A stretch of DNA of 45,532 bases from a virus: the IMG/VR virus record IMGVR_UViG_3300008050_000086, positions 1 to 45,532 of that record. One strand, given 5' to 3'. The notes beneath the pieces are model-generated. The model was given only the letters and a program-made list of their open reading frames with translations. It had not been told where the DNA came from and searched no databases. The position numbers were made by a program, and so were the translations under genes. Shown here piece after piece: positions 32,602 to 39,998 of this stretch; position 1 is the first letter of the stretch; every line of letters begins with the position of its first letter.

Positions 32602-34320
32602 ATGCCGGTAGACACCAATTTTGATGGGGCTTCGTGGGAGTGGTCCGCTCCATTGGACCAAGACATAGTCTCAGCAGAAGGAGCGGATGACCGGAGGCTT
32701 AAAGTCTCCCCCTCTCAGTTTGTAGAGACTACGGTCTTAATGCCAGACGCCCATACTCGATCCTTAGTGCCTTTCTCATTTGATGAGCGTAGGTACCTTA
32801 GGGACATCTATGACTCTTCGAGTACCCGAACGCTCCTTATGTGCGGAAGGCAGGTAGAGAAGAGCACCACTTTGGGAAACAAGGCATTGGCGTACGCCTG
32901 TCTAATCCCTCACTTCAAGATCTTGTATGTCTCTCCCTCTAGTACACAGACTAAGGAGTTCTCTAAGACACGAATCAAGGAGACTCTTGAGACCTGTCCG
33001 GACCTGAAGACCTGGTTCCCTGCCCACCTGACAGACAACGTCTTCGAGAAGAAGGCCATCAATAGAAGCCAGTTAACGCTTAGATACGCATTCTTGAACG
33101 CGGATAGATGTCGTGGACTTTCTGCAGATCTGATCTGCATGGACGAGTTTCAGGACCTATTGCTTGATAACATCCCTGTCATTGAAGAGGCCGCGTCCCA
33201 CTCCCCGTTCAAGTGGTTTATCTACTCAGGGACTCCGAAGTCCTTAGATAATCCTATTCAGCACTATTGGGATAACTACTCGACTAAGAATGAGTGGGCG
33301 GTACCGTGCGATAGACACGGGACGCCCAAGACTCCTGGTTCCTGGCACTGGAACATCCTGGGAGAGAAGAACATCGGCATCGATAGTCTTATCTGCGATA
33401 GATGTGGCCATAGGATAGACCCCGCACATCCTATGGCGCAGTGGGTTCGAACTGCTACCCCTAACCAGAAGTACGATACTTTCGAGGGATACAGAGTTCC
33501 CCAGTTGATGGTTCCCTGGGCAGAGTGGTCCAATATTCTAACTAAGTACAACGCGTACCCAAGAGCCAAGTTCTACAATGAGGTCTTGGGGATGAGCTTC
33601 GATTCTGGACAGAGGCCCCTTACTCGCCAGGATGTATACGACAACTGTGATCCAGACTTCAGCATGGCAGCAGAAGCGATCAAAGAGATTCAGGGGAAGC
33701 TGCTCTGCAATAAGATCTATGCCGGCATTGACTGGGGACAAGACAGTACGAACTCCTATACGGTGCTAACTCTAGCGACCTATATGGATGGGTTCTTCCG
33801 TGTCTTCTTCGTGCATAGGTTCAGCGGTGCCGAGTCGGAGCCGCGAGCTCAGATCGAGAAGATAAAGAAGTTCATCTCTACGTTTAAGATATCCCGAGTC
33901 GGGGTTGACTACGGTGGAGGTTACTGGCCCAACGATGAACTTCTGCGTTCCTTCGGGTCGCAGAAGATTGTTAGATATCAGTACTCTACTCCCAAGACCT
34001 TACTTAAGTACGACTCCGGAAAGGGTCGATTCTTGGTGCACAGGTCCGAGGTCATGAGTGCGGTATTTAACTGCTTAAAGAGACGCACTGTCTTTAGGTT
34101 CCCTAAGTGGTCTGAGTTCAGCTCCTACGCATCCGATATGCTCTCCATCTTCTCGGAGTACAATGAGCGAACGCGTATGACTGAGTATAAGAAGTCGCCG
34201 AGCACCACGGACGATGCTTACCACTCTCTAGTCCTCTGTTTCCTTGCCTCGATGATTGATCATCCTCGTCCCGACATTATCCTGCCAAGTTCGGGAATAG
34301 ACGGGCACCTAAAAAGCTAA
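32602..34320 (+). CDS. terL: Large terminase subunit
   Basis: This 572-residue enzyme packages DNA. The ATPase domain comes first: a P-loop-like CGRQVEKST (81-89), Walker B LICMDEFQD (D181, E182) and coupling motif SGTPKS. Next come a zinc knuckle (LICDRCGHR) and the RNase H-fold nuclease, with AGIDWGQDS (D377), VGVDYGGGY and STTDDAYHS (D537, D538). In the P-loop, Glu replaces the Gly before Lys, a variant that also occurs in GpA-like phage terminases. ATG 32602 follows GAGG. It lies apart from the portal (about 17 kb away), an unusual arrangement. No small terminase was recognised. Confidence 0.94.
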   Translation: MPVDTNFDGASWEWSAPLDQDIVSAEGADDRRLKVSPSQFVETTVLMPDAHTRSLVPFSFDERRYLRDIYDSSSTRTLLMCGRQVEKSTTLGNKALAYACLIPHFKILYVSPSSTQTKEFSKTRIKETLETCPDLKTWFPAHLTDNVFEKKAINRSQLTLRYAFLNADRCRGLSADLICMDEFQDLLLDNIPVIEEAASHSPFKWFIYSGTPKSLDNPIQHYWDNYSTKNEWAVPCDRHGTPKTPGSWHWNILGEKNIGIDSLICDRCGHRIDPAHPMAQWVRTATPNQKYDTFEGYRVPQLMVPWAEWSNILTKYNAYPRAKFYNEVLGMSFDSGQRPLTRQDVYDNCDPDFSMAAEAIKEIQGKLLCNKIYAGIDWGQDSTNSYTVLTLATYMDGFFRVFFVHRFSGAESEPRAQIEKIKKFISTFKISRVGVDYGGGYWPNDELLRSFGSQKIVRYQYSTPKTLLKYDSGKGRFLVHRSEVMSAVFNCLKRRTVFRFPKWSEFSSYASDMLSIFSEYNERTRMTEYKKSPSTTDDAYHSLVLCFLASMIDHPRPDIILPSSGIDGHLKS

Positions 34321-34326
34321 ATGGGT

Positions 34327-34370
34327 GATGCAGGGAGCGGGCCCTCCGAAGAGGACCCACTCCGAGCATC
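34327..34370 (-). terminator. Long stem-loop with UUCG loop between convergent genes
   Basis: Read on the minus strand this is a 13-base-pair stem (two G-U pairs) capped by a C(UUCG)G tetraloop, then a two-base internal loop and a further 5-base-pair stem (GATGC/GCATC). It lies 3' of the minus-strand membrane-protein gene and of the terminase stop, so it can end or protect both transcripts. No U run follows, so it is terminator-like or an RNA-stability element. Confidence 0.6.
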
Positions 34371-34378
34371 GGGTGACA

Positions 34379-34792
34379 TCAGCCAGTAGGAGCAAGCTGC
34401 TCTTCGGGCTTCTTGGCCTTGATGGCCTTTGCCGACTTCAGGATCTTGTTCACCTCGGCCGTGTAGGCCTCGGTGAAGCGTCCCTCGTCGAGCGTCCAAC
34501 CCTTGTTGGTCCACTCGTCGTGACGCGAGAGTTCCTTCATGACGCGAGCTTCGAAAAGCTCGTAGCTCTGGAGGTCGTCCATGAGCATCTTGTCCACGAT
34601 GATCGATCCGAGAATGCCGGCCAACCCGCCTGCGAGCGGAGCCCACCATACCTGGAGGGCTTCGACATCCGCGTACTTACCGACAGCGTAGACGCCGCCG
34701 GCCACGATCCCGCCGTGAAGCAGGTGGGTTCCGGTTGGGCCGAGGCCCAACCCGTTGTTGGTGAAATTCTTGTATGAGGTGTAACCCTTCAT
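34379..34792 (-). CDS. Two-span membrane protein, holin-like
   Basis: This 137-residue protein starts at ATG 34792 after AAAGGAG; an upstream ATG (34840) lacks a site. Two hydrophobic segments near residues 20-65 (HLLHGGIVAGGVYAVGK and WAPLAGGLAGILGSIIV) are followed by a long charged helical tail (ELFEARVMKELSRHDEW and following), ending KPEEQLAPTG. Two spans with a soluble tail fit a holin or a membrane-docked virion or host-takeover protein. All Arg codons are CGC/CGT and most others are the G/C-ending or host-preferred forms, as in the major capsid gene, pointing to high expression. No lysin gene lies nearby. Confidence 0.6.
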   Translation of the reverse strand: MKGYTSYKNFTNNGLGLGPTGTHLLHGGIVAGGVYAVGKYADVEALQVWWAPLAGGLAGILGSIIVDKMLMDDLQSYELFEARVMKELSRHDEWTNKGWTLDEGRFTEAYTAEVNKILKSAKAIKAKKPEEQLAPTG

Positions 34793-34844
34793 AGCTTCTC
34801 CTTTGTGTGTGAATACGTCCAGGGTAGATCCCTTCCGCATCTAT

Positions 34845-34852
34845 TTTATGCC
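34845..34852 (-). promoter_or_regulatory. GGCATAAA motif upstream of membrane protein
   Basis: The minus-strand reading AAAAGTAGGCATAAAATAG contains a variant of the GTCATAAG motif, 53 bases upstream of the gene starting at 34792. The block AAAGTWGGCATAAAA is shared with the copy at 35412. A 5-base-pair inverted repeat (GCCTA/TAGGC) overlaps its upstream edge, which may be the end of the previous gene's transcript. Confidence 0.4.
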
Positions 34853-34876
34853 TACTTTTTAGGCTATTTTAGAGTA

Positions 34877-35371
34877 TTAGAGCCTATCGACTCGAGGCCA
34901 CTTGGTTGGTGCGCGTCGCACAGCAGGTAGTGGGGACATTCCCACCGCCTGTAGCGCATTAGTCACTACATCCCACGCATGGGCCAGGGATTGGGACAGG
35001 CTCTCTGCTCGGTCCCCTGTTCGATCAATATCGTCCTGCATGTTCGCGAGGACATCTTCGACTTCCTTCCCGATGTCTACGGGATCTGCCTCTTCAACTC
35101 TGCTGAGTCTCTCAGCGAAGTCGATCAATTGGCTGGGGAAGTCAGATGGAAGTCCCTCGAGGAACTTCACTCGGCCCAGCATATTGGAGACACGCCTGTG
35201 TTCAGACGATAGTTTCTTCTCTAGAGAGGCAATCCTCGTCTTGAGTTCTTGGACTTCGGCATCAGTACTCTCACTTACTGCCGTTGATAGCTGTTCTTTG
35301 ACCATCTTTTCCACCAGGTCTTTGACTCCTGGCTCGAGAGATAGACTTACTATCTTACTTGCGGTTCCCAT
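34877..35371 (-). CDS. Coiled-coil protein
   Basis: This 164-residue protein starts at ATG 35371 after AAAGGAGGGG. Almost all of the first 130 residues look helical with heptad hydrophobics (VKDLVEKMVKEQL, VQELKTRIASLEKKLSSEHR, FAERLSRVEEADPVDIGKEV). The C-terminus is basic and Pro-rich (AVRRAPTKWPRVDRL). No family is recognised. It is in the third minus-strand island with its own GGCATAAA motif upstream. A scaffolding or protein-bridging role is plausible. Confidence 0.6.
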   Translation of the reverse strand: MGTASKIVSLSLEPGVKDLVEKMVKEQLSTAVSESTDAEVQELKTRIASLEKKLSSEHRRVSNMLGRVKFLEGLPSDFPSQLIDFAERLSRVEEADPVDIGKEVEDVLANMQDDIDRTGDRAESLSQSLAHAWDVVTNALQAVGMSPLPAVRRAPTKWPRVDRL

Positions 35372-35411
35372 AGCCCCTCCTTTGTTCGGTTAATGGTTGC
35401 TAAGCGGAGTT

Positions 35412-35419
35412 TTTATGCC
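35412..35419 (-). promoter_or_regulatory. GGCATAAA motif upstream of coiled-coil gene
   Basis: The minus-strand reading AAAAGTTGGCATAAAAACTC lies 41 bases upstream of the gene that starts at 35371, between it and the stop of the MerR-like gene. It shares 14 of 16 bases around the core with the copy at 34845 and the core CATAA with the three GTCATAAG copies. Confidence 0.4.
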
Positions 35420-35427
35420 AACTTTTC

Positions 35428-36123
35428 TTACTTTTTTAGTACTTCAGAGAAGAGAGTATCTACTGAAGACTTGGGGGCGTCCGCGAAGCCATACCGGGAG
35501 AGATCAGCCTCTATGCTTCCTGCCATTTCTGCATAGATAAACGCTGATATGCGCATCCTGCGCCGTCCCTCGACCAGCATCTTATGCAGGGTCTGTAAAT
35601 CTAGAGAGGATGTGTAGTCTGAGTCACTCACGACGTGCGAAGTCATGCTTACGTTTAGGCGCAGGAACACCAGCCAGGCCTTGGCATCATCGGATGCTTT
35701 GGCGAGGACGGAGAAGTCTTCTTCGTCGAGCCTTTCAAATACCTCTATCCAGGGCTTAATCTCGGCAATCTCCCAAGAGCTCTTCTTTAGGTGAGCAACC
35801 GCAAGGCCATACATCTCCCGTGCATAGTCCTCTTTTAACTCCAAAGGTTGACTTCTCGTGTCTAGGATCCGTAGGACTACTTCCATGTGGGATTCCAGTC
35901 TGCGCACCTTGGCTCTTAGGTGTATAAACTCTTTCCTAGAGAGGACTGGTTCGGAGGATTGTAGATCTAGCCGAAGCTCCTCTACTTCTGTGGGGTCTAA
36001 TAATGGGGTTCTTGATTTTCGTTGCCTCGACAAGAGGCCCCGCTTGATATAGTTTCTCACTGTGCGGTCAGTTACTCCGAGTAATCTGGCCGCCTCTGGT
36101 ATTTTCATTGTATGATTAGTCAA
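35428..36123 (-). CDS. MerR-type helix-turn-helix regulator
   Basis: This 231-residue protein starts at TTG 36123, with GAGG 8 bases upstream, and continues through an in-frame ATG at 36108, which is the alternative. The N-terminal helix-turn-helix is clear: MKIPEAARLLGVTDRTVRNY then IKRGLLSRQRK, the winged-helix DNA-binding pattern of MerR/excisionase-type proteins. The rest is a long helical domain (LRAKVRRLESHMEVVLRIL and following) without an effector-binding signature. It is head-to-head with the plus-strand gene at 36112, overlapping it by about 12 bases. It may control the late plus-strand cluster or its own island; the target is unknown. Confidence 0.8.
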   Translation of the reverse strand: MTNHTMKIPEAARLLGVTDRTVRNYIKRGLLSRQRKSRTPLLDPTEVEELRLDLQSSEPVLSRKEFIHLRAKVRRLESHMEVVLRILDTRSQPLELKEDYAREMYGLAVAHLKKSSWEIAEIKPWIEVFERLDEEDFSVLAKASDDAKAWLVFLRLNVSMTSHVVSDSDYTSSLDLQTLHKMLVEGRRRMRISAFIYAEMAGSIEADLSRYGFADAPKSSVDTLFSEVLKK

Positions 36124-37041
36124 AATTCATTCCTCGAGTTGGGCATGTTTGGTCCTAGAATCACAAGAGACACCCTACGGGACATGGCCCAAGTAGCTGT
36201 GTCAGACCATTTATCAAATGGGACATCGCTAACAGAGGCGGTTGTCAAGGCTGCATCTGCTGCGCCTCATGACCTTACATCTGAGCACGTTCGACGTATC
36301 TGCGAGATGACGTATCATGATGCGTATGAGAGAATGCACAAGGCAGCCTCTGGGGCAGATAGGTATATTTCTTTTGACCCTCCGGATGCACTTACTGCCG
36401 CTCAGATGTTAAGAGCTACTAAAGTAGCCTCTATCTCTGAGAAGAGAGGGTCTATGTCAGAGGAGGACGAAAGTCTTATGACTACGAAAGTCGCATCTTA
36501 TACTAAGCCGAAATTTCAACCTGCTAATGCCTTTACTGAGCTAATGAAGCAGGCAGAGGCACCAGAAGATAACTGGGCCGATCCTACTAGAGATGTCCGC
36601 CGGCTGCGTCAAGACCTCAAAGAAGCTACAAGCTCTGTCGAGAACAGCATCTCTGGAGTCAAGACCGCCTCTGATCTGGCTATGGGTGACCTGATCAAGG
36701 AAGCCCTCTCTGTCTATAAAGAGGGGTACTCTGTTGAAGACATCCTGCACGCATGCTTCAGTGGCATGGAGTGGGATGATGTCGACCCTGGATGTGCGCA
36801 GGAGACTGCAACGATTGTTGCCGAGAAGGTCGCTTCTGCAGTAGACCGAGTAACTGGCATGAGGGTGAATACCGAGTCCAGGCTTGCAGACGTTAACCCG
36901 GACCACCCCCTACCTAGAAGGTTCTCCAAAGTCGCTACCTTAGCTACAGAGAGGGCCCACTTAGAGATTACCCTAGACGAGCTCATGAGAAATAAAGAGT
37001 ATTTCAATAAAGAGATTGAGGGTCTCTATGACCGAGCGTGA
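36112..37041 (+). CDS. Helical virion protein rich in K-x-A motifs
   Basis: This 309-residue protein begins MISQNSFLELG at ATG 36112 (no clear ribosome site; ATG 36145 is an alternative). It contains about eight K-x-A repeats (VKAASAA, HKAASG, TKVASI, TKVASY, MKQAEA, VKTASD, EKVASA, SKVATL) spaced through otherwise charged helices. Such density in one protein is unusual and may mark multiple processing sites. A hydrophobic AQETATIVAEKVASAVDRV stretch is amphipathic. First gene of the capsid-side plus-strand cluster; no family is recognised. Confidence 0.6.
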   Translation: MISQNSFLELGMFGPRITRDTLRDMAQVAVSDHLSNGTSLTEAVVKAASAAPHDLTSEHVRRICEMTYHDAYERMHKAASGADRYISFDPPDALTAAQMLRATKVASISEKRGSMSEEDESLMTTKVASYTKPKFQPANAFTELMKQAEAPEDNWADPTRDVRRLRQDLKEATSSVENSISGVKTASDLAMGDLIKEALSVYKEGYSVEDILHACFSGMEWDDVDPGCAQETATIVAEKVASAVDRVTGMRVNTESRLADVNPDHPLPRRFSKVATLATERAHLEITLDELMRNKEYFNKEIEGLYDRA

Positions 37042-37387
37042 GCGAATGCGCCGCCTCAGATCTCGCCTCGATGAGGATGTGAAGGTTGCAGGGCTGCAAC
37101 TTGCAAAAGCAGGCATCAAGAGAGGAGCACAGTGGCTCAAGGCAGCTCCTGGTGAAGCTCTCGGGGCCGTAGGTAAGGGAACTGGAGCCGTAGTCGGCGC
37201 TGCCGGAGGCGCAATTAAGGGCGGGTATAAGGGACTAGCCAACACTATTGGAGCTCCGGCTGCAGCGCTAACTGCCGTCGGAGGCACTACCGTTGGAGGT
37301 GCTGGACTGTACGCCGCAGCTAAGGGTGCGAAGAAAGGCCTAGATAAGGGCGTGACATCTCACTTACCACAACAGAGTTATTTGTAG
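37028..37387 (+). CDS. Gly/Ala-rich virion protein
   Basis: This 119-residue protein starts at ATG 37028, chosen because GAGG precedes it by 7 bases; it overlaps the previous gene by 14 bases. N-terminal basic helix (TERERMRRLRSRLDE), then a glycine-zipper region (GAVGKGTGAVVGAAGGAIKG and TAVGGTTVGGAGLYAAAKG). Predicted membrane-active minor virion protein. No named family. Confidence 0.6.
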   Translation: MTERERMRRLRSRLDEDVKVAGLQLAKAGIKRGAQWLKAAPGEALGAVGKGTGAVVGAAGGAIKGGYKGLANTIGAPAAALTAVGGTTVGGAGLYAAAKGAKKGLDKGVTSHLPQQSYL

Positions 37388-37412
37388 GCTCCAGAAACAT
37401 GAGGACACAGAC

Positions 37413-38033
37413 ATGAGTAAGATTGAAGTTCCTGCAGAAGCGTATCAGGCATTCTCTAGAGGAGAGATCTCCCAAGAAGAATTGGTAGAGCTTGAGAAGT
37501 TCGCAGAAGACCTAGCCGAGAAGGTCGCTTTCTTTGGTAAAGACCCCGGCCGGAATGCTGCCATGCTGGGAGGGATGGCCTTAGCAGCGCCAGGCCTCGC
37601 ATACGTCGGCGCAAAAGGTCCTGAGTTGGCCGAGCGAGCACTATCGTCTATGACGTTTAATCGCGACTTCAACCGCGTGTTGAGCGTCAATCCTCAACTG
37701 GGCGATGCCGAAGACCCTAACCTCCGAATGGCTTTTAAGACCCTGCGGACGTTAAATCCCACCTACTCCAAGGATCCCCTGATCGCAGGGACTATCCTAG
37801 ACGGTGTCATGCAGAACCGGATGGATCCAGACGACCCGTCTAGTCCTCCGCGATACGACCCCGCTTTGGTCGGAGAGCTGGTTACTGGAGCATCCAAGAT
37901 GCCCCTTACTGCTGCTCAAGAGGCTTCGAGAGCTGGAGCAGCTAACCTGGGGCAGCAAGGTGTTCAGGCCGTGGGAAGACTAGCCTACCCAGGCGACATG
38001 TCCCCCGGACAGACACTCCGAGGCAAGAAGTAG
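37413..38033 (+). CDS. Virion protein of capsid cluster
   Basis: This 206-residue protein starts at ATG 37413 after AGGACAC-type purines. The N-terminus is acidic and helical (QEELVELEKFAEDLAEKVAF, with two K-x-A motifs), followed by a Gly/Ala/Met hydrophobic patch (AMLGGMALAAPGLAYVG). The C-terminal half is soluble and Pro-rich. Ends GQTLRGKK. Its position just before the protease candidate suggests a head-assembly role. No family is recognised. Confidence 0.6.
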   Translation: MSKIEVPAEAYQAFSRGEISQEELVELEKFAEDLAEKVAFFGKDPGRNAAMLGGMALAAPGLAYVGAKGPELAERALSSMTFNRDFNRVLSVNPQLGDAEDPNLRMAFKTLRTLNPTYSKDPLIAGTILDGVMQNRMDPDDPSSPPRYDPALVGELVTGASKMPLTAAQEASRAGAANLGQQGVQAVGRLAYPGDMSPGQTLRGKK

Positions 38034-38036
38034 CGC

Positions 38037-39998
38037 GTGATAACCAAGTACTCCCACTACTCTGGATCCTCAAAATCAGGTCGACCCCTAATCCACCTGG
38101 TAGAGCCGGGGTCTACTCACGGTCTCTCGAATACCGAGGGCCTGTGTAAGACCGCATCTGGAGAACACCTTCCAGAAGTCATGGAGTTAATTGAGTCTCT
38201 AGAGGCACAGCCCGGACGACTCTACTTAGTTAACTCTGCCTTAGGTGCTGGAGAGTACGTAGGATTCAACCTACGAGGTGACTGGTTTGGGGAAGATGGC
38301 CTCAAGCATGCCCCTCCAGGGTTCGAAGATATCCCAGTTTGGGATATTGATGCCAGGAGAAGGGCCGCCAACTCGGTGGAGTCCGCAGGTAGATGGGGCT
38401 CCTTAGCTTGGGGTTACTCTACTTTCTACAATGCACACAGATTTAGGCACCACGTAAATAAAGACCCCAACAAAGCATACGGATATATTCTTGGTGCTTT
38501 CTGGGACGATAGGATGAAAAGAGTAATCCTGGTCTCAGAGTTAGTAGAGGAGATGTGCCGCAAGCTGGGAGCCGGACACATCTACCAGAGAATTAAGTCC
38601 GGAGAGTTCCCCGACTCCTCTATGGGCAGTAAAGTCCCATACGATCGCTGCTCCATCTGCGGAAACATCGCGAAGAATCCTGCGACCTACTGCGAGCACG
38701 TATCCAAGACAGCGATGCCTCCCTACGGGATGAAGTCGCTACTCTCGGATGGCAGAATTTGCGGAGTGTATAATGACTATCCTAGATTCTTTGATGATTC
38801 TTTTGTGTTTATTGGCGCGGAGCGTTCTGCAAAGGTTATGTCCGACGTTACTGACCAGGTGAAGGGAAACCGTGCGTACACGCAGACCATATACCCTTTT
38901 GTGCGCCCCATGGGCAAAGTAGCCTCCGCACCAGAACCTAGTGTTACAGCACCTGCCCCCATGATCCCTGACTTTGTCCTGGAGGAGAAGCTATCCAAGG
39001 TGCTGAGTCTGATTCCGGCACAGACCTCCCTCGAAAGGGAAGGCCTTCGTTATTTTATGCAGGAGAGGTTGGCCCAGGAGAGAATTAAGACAGGCACCAT
39101 GTCTGCCGGCGAGTTTGAGGTATGGGACCAGCTGTCTAAGAATCTATTCGTCCGACAGTATGGAGTGTATCCTGCCCAGCTCTCTTATCTAAAGACTCTA
39201 TTTAATAGTAGGGCAGACCAGCTTCTTGTAGGGGATGTAACGAAAGCAGCCAGCATGCCTAAGTGGGCAGAGATGCTGAAGAAGATCCCTGCTCCCTCCC
39301 CTAAACAGATGAGTATAGTGCGCGGCCAAGAGGACACTCTCCCCGAACTGCCACGACATATCCTCGATAAACTTTCGGATAATCCAGGGACTAACTTGCG
39401 CGCAGCTGCCAGGATTGGGATAGTAATGCGTCCTAGGGAGTTTCAACACATTATGATTAGGAAGATAGATCCGGCCAGGGCCAATTCTCTCTACGAGAGA
39501 GGTGAGGTGTTTAAATCACTGCCACTGACCGAAGAATCTTCCCAGTTCAACGCACAGTCGTATGCGCCACAGTCTGCGATGAAGAGAGTTATTGATCTAT
39601 TGAGTCCTTTTTTGGCCCAGAGGTCTTTTGCCCCTTCTGCAGTCAGGATGCGTATTACGAAGGTTGCGGATAATGCAAAACTACCCACGCTGAGGGAAGT
39701 AGATGGCCTGGAAGACATTTCCCGCCTTTACAATTCCTACAGACTTGGGTTAATAGAAAAGTCTCCCGATTTGGGGGCCGTCAAGGTAGGCTTCGTTGCA
39801 TCATCTTCTATAGAAGATGATGTGAAAACTGCAGAAGATAGTGTTACCATCTCTAATCTTCTGCTACATGTTGCTTATTGGCCCGGTCTCGGATTAGGAT
39901 TGAGCCAGCCGGAAGAGGGGTACGCCCCCGAAGACGCCGCCTCCCAAACTACAAACACTGTAACCAATTATGGAGAAAGTACCCATGTCACTCCTTGA
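38037..39998 (+). CDS. Candidate prohead maturation protease with long C-terminus
   Basis: This 653-residue protein starts at GTG 38037. Residues about 130-200 read AHRFRHHVNKDPNKAYGYI, AFWDDRMKRVILV and later FPDSSMGSKV. That arrangement (His, Gly-strand, then Ser about 55 residues later in a D-x-S-M-G context) resembles the His/Ser pair of phage prohead proteases (HK97/T4 gp21-like). H138/H139 and S195 are the candidate catalytic residues. It is followed by a zinc knuckle CSICGNIAKNPATYCEH (205-221) and a 430-residue helical C-terminal part with K-x-A sites, possibly a scaffold removed by self-cleavage. Located just upstream of scaffold-like and capsid genes, as expected for a protease. The family call is by pattern only. 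Confidence 0.65.
   Translation: MITKYSHYSGSSKSGRPLIHLVEPGSTHGLSNTEGLCKTASGEHLPEVMELIESLEAQPGRLYLVNSALGAGEYVGFNLRGDWFGEDGLKHAPPGFEDIPVWDIDARRRAANSVESAGRWGSLAWGYSTFYNAHRFRHHVNKDPNKAYGYILGAFWDDRMKRVILVSELVEEMCRKLGAGHIYQRIKSGEFPDSSMGSKVPYDRCSICGNIAKNPATYCEHVSKTAMPPYGMKSLLSDGRICGVYNDYPRFFDDSFVFIGAERSAKVMSDVTDQVKGNRAYTQTIYPFVRPMGKVASAPEPSVTAPAPMIPDFVLEEKLSKVLSLIPAQTSLEREGLRYFMQERLAQERIKTGTMSAGEFEVWDQLSKNLFVRQYGVYPAQLSYLKTLFNSRADQLLVGDVTKAASMPKWAEMLKKIPAPSPKQMSIVRGQEDTLPELPRHILDKLSDNPGTNLRAAARIGIVMRPREFQHIMIRKIDPARANSLYERGEVFKSLPLTEESSQFNAQSYAPQSAMKRVIDLLSPFLAQRSFAPSAVRMRITKVADNAKLPTLREVDGLEDISRLYNSYRLGLIEKSPDLGAVKVGFVASSSIEDDVKTAEDSVTISNLLLHVAYWPGLGLGLSQPEEGYAPEDAASQTTNTVTNYGESTHVTP

Noticed and set aside
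34325-34777. 150-residue plus-strand frame opposite the two-span membrane protein
   Set aside because: It has no ribosome site and reads as a shadow; the minus-strand frame has a strong site, membrane helices and capsid-like codon choice.
34902-35393. 163-residue plus-strand frame opposite the coiled-coil gene
   Set aside because: Ser/Thr/Arg-rich shadow without a start signal; the minus-strand frame has a strong site and heptad pattern.
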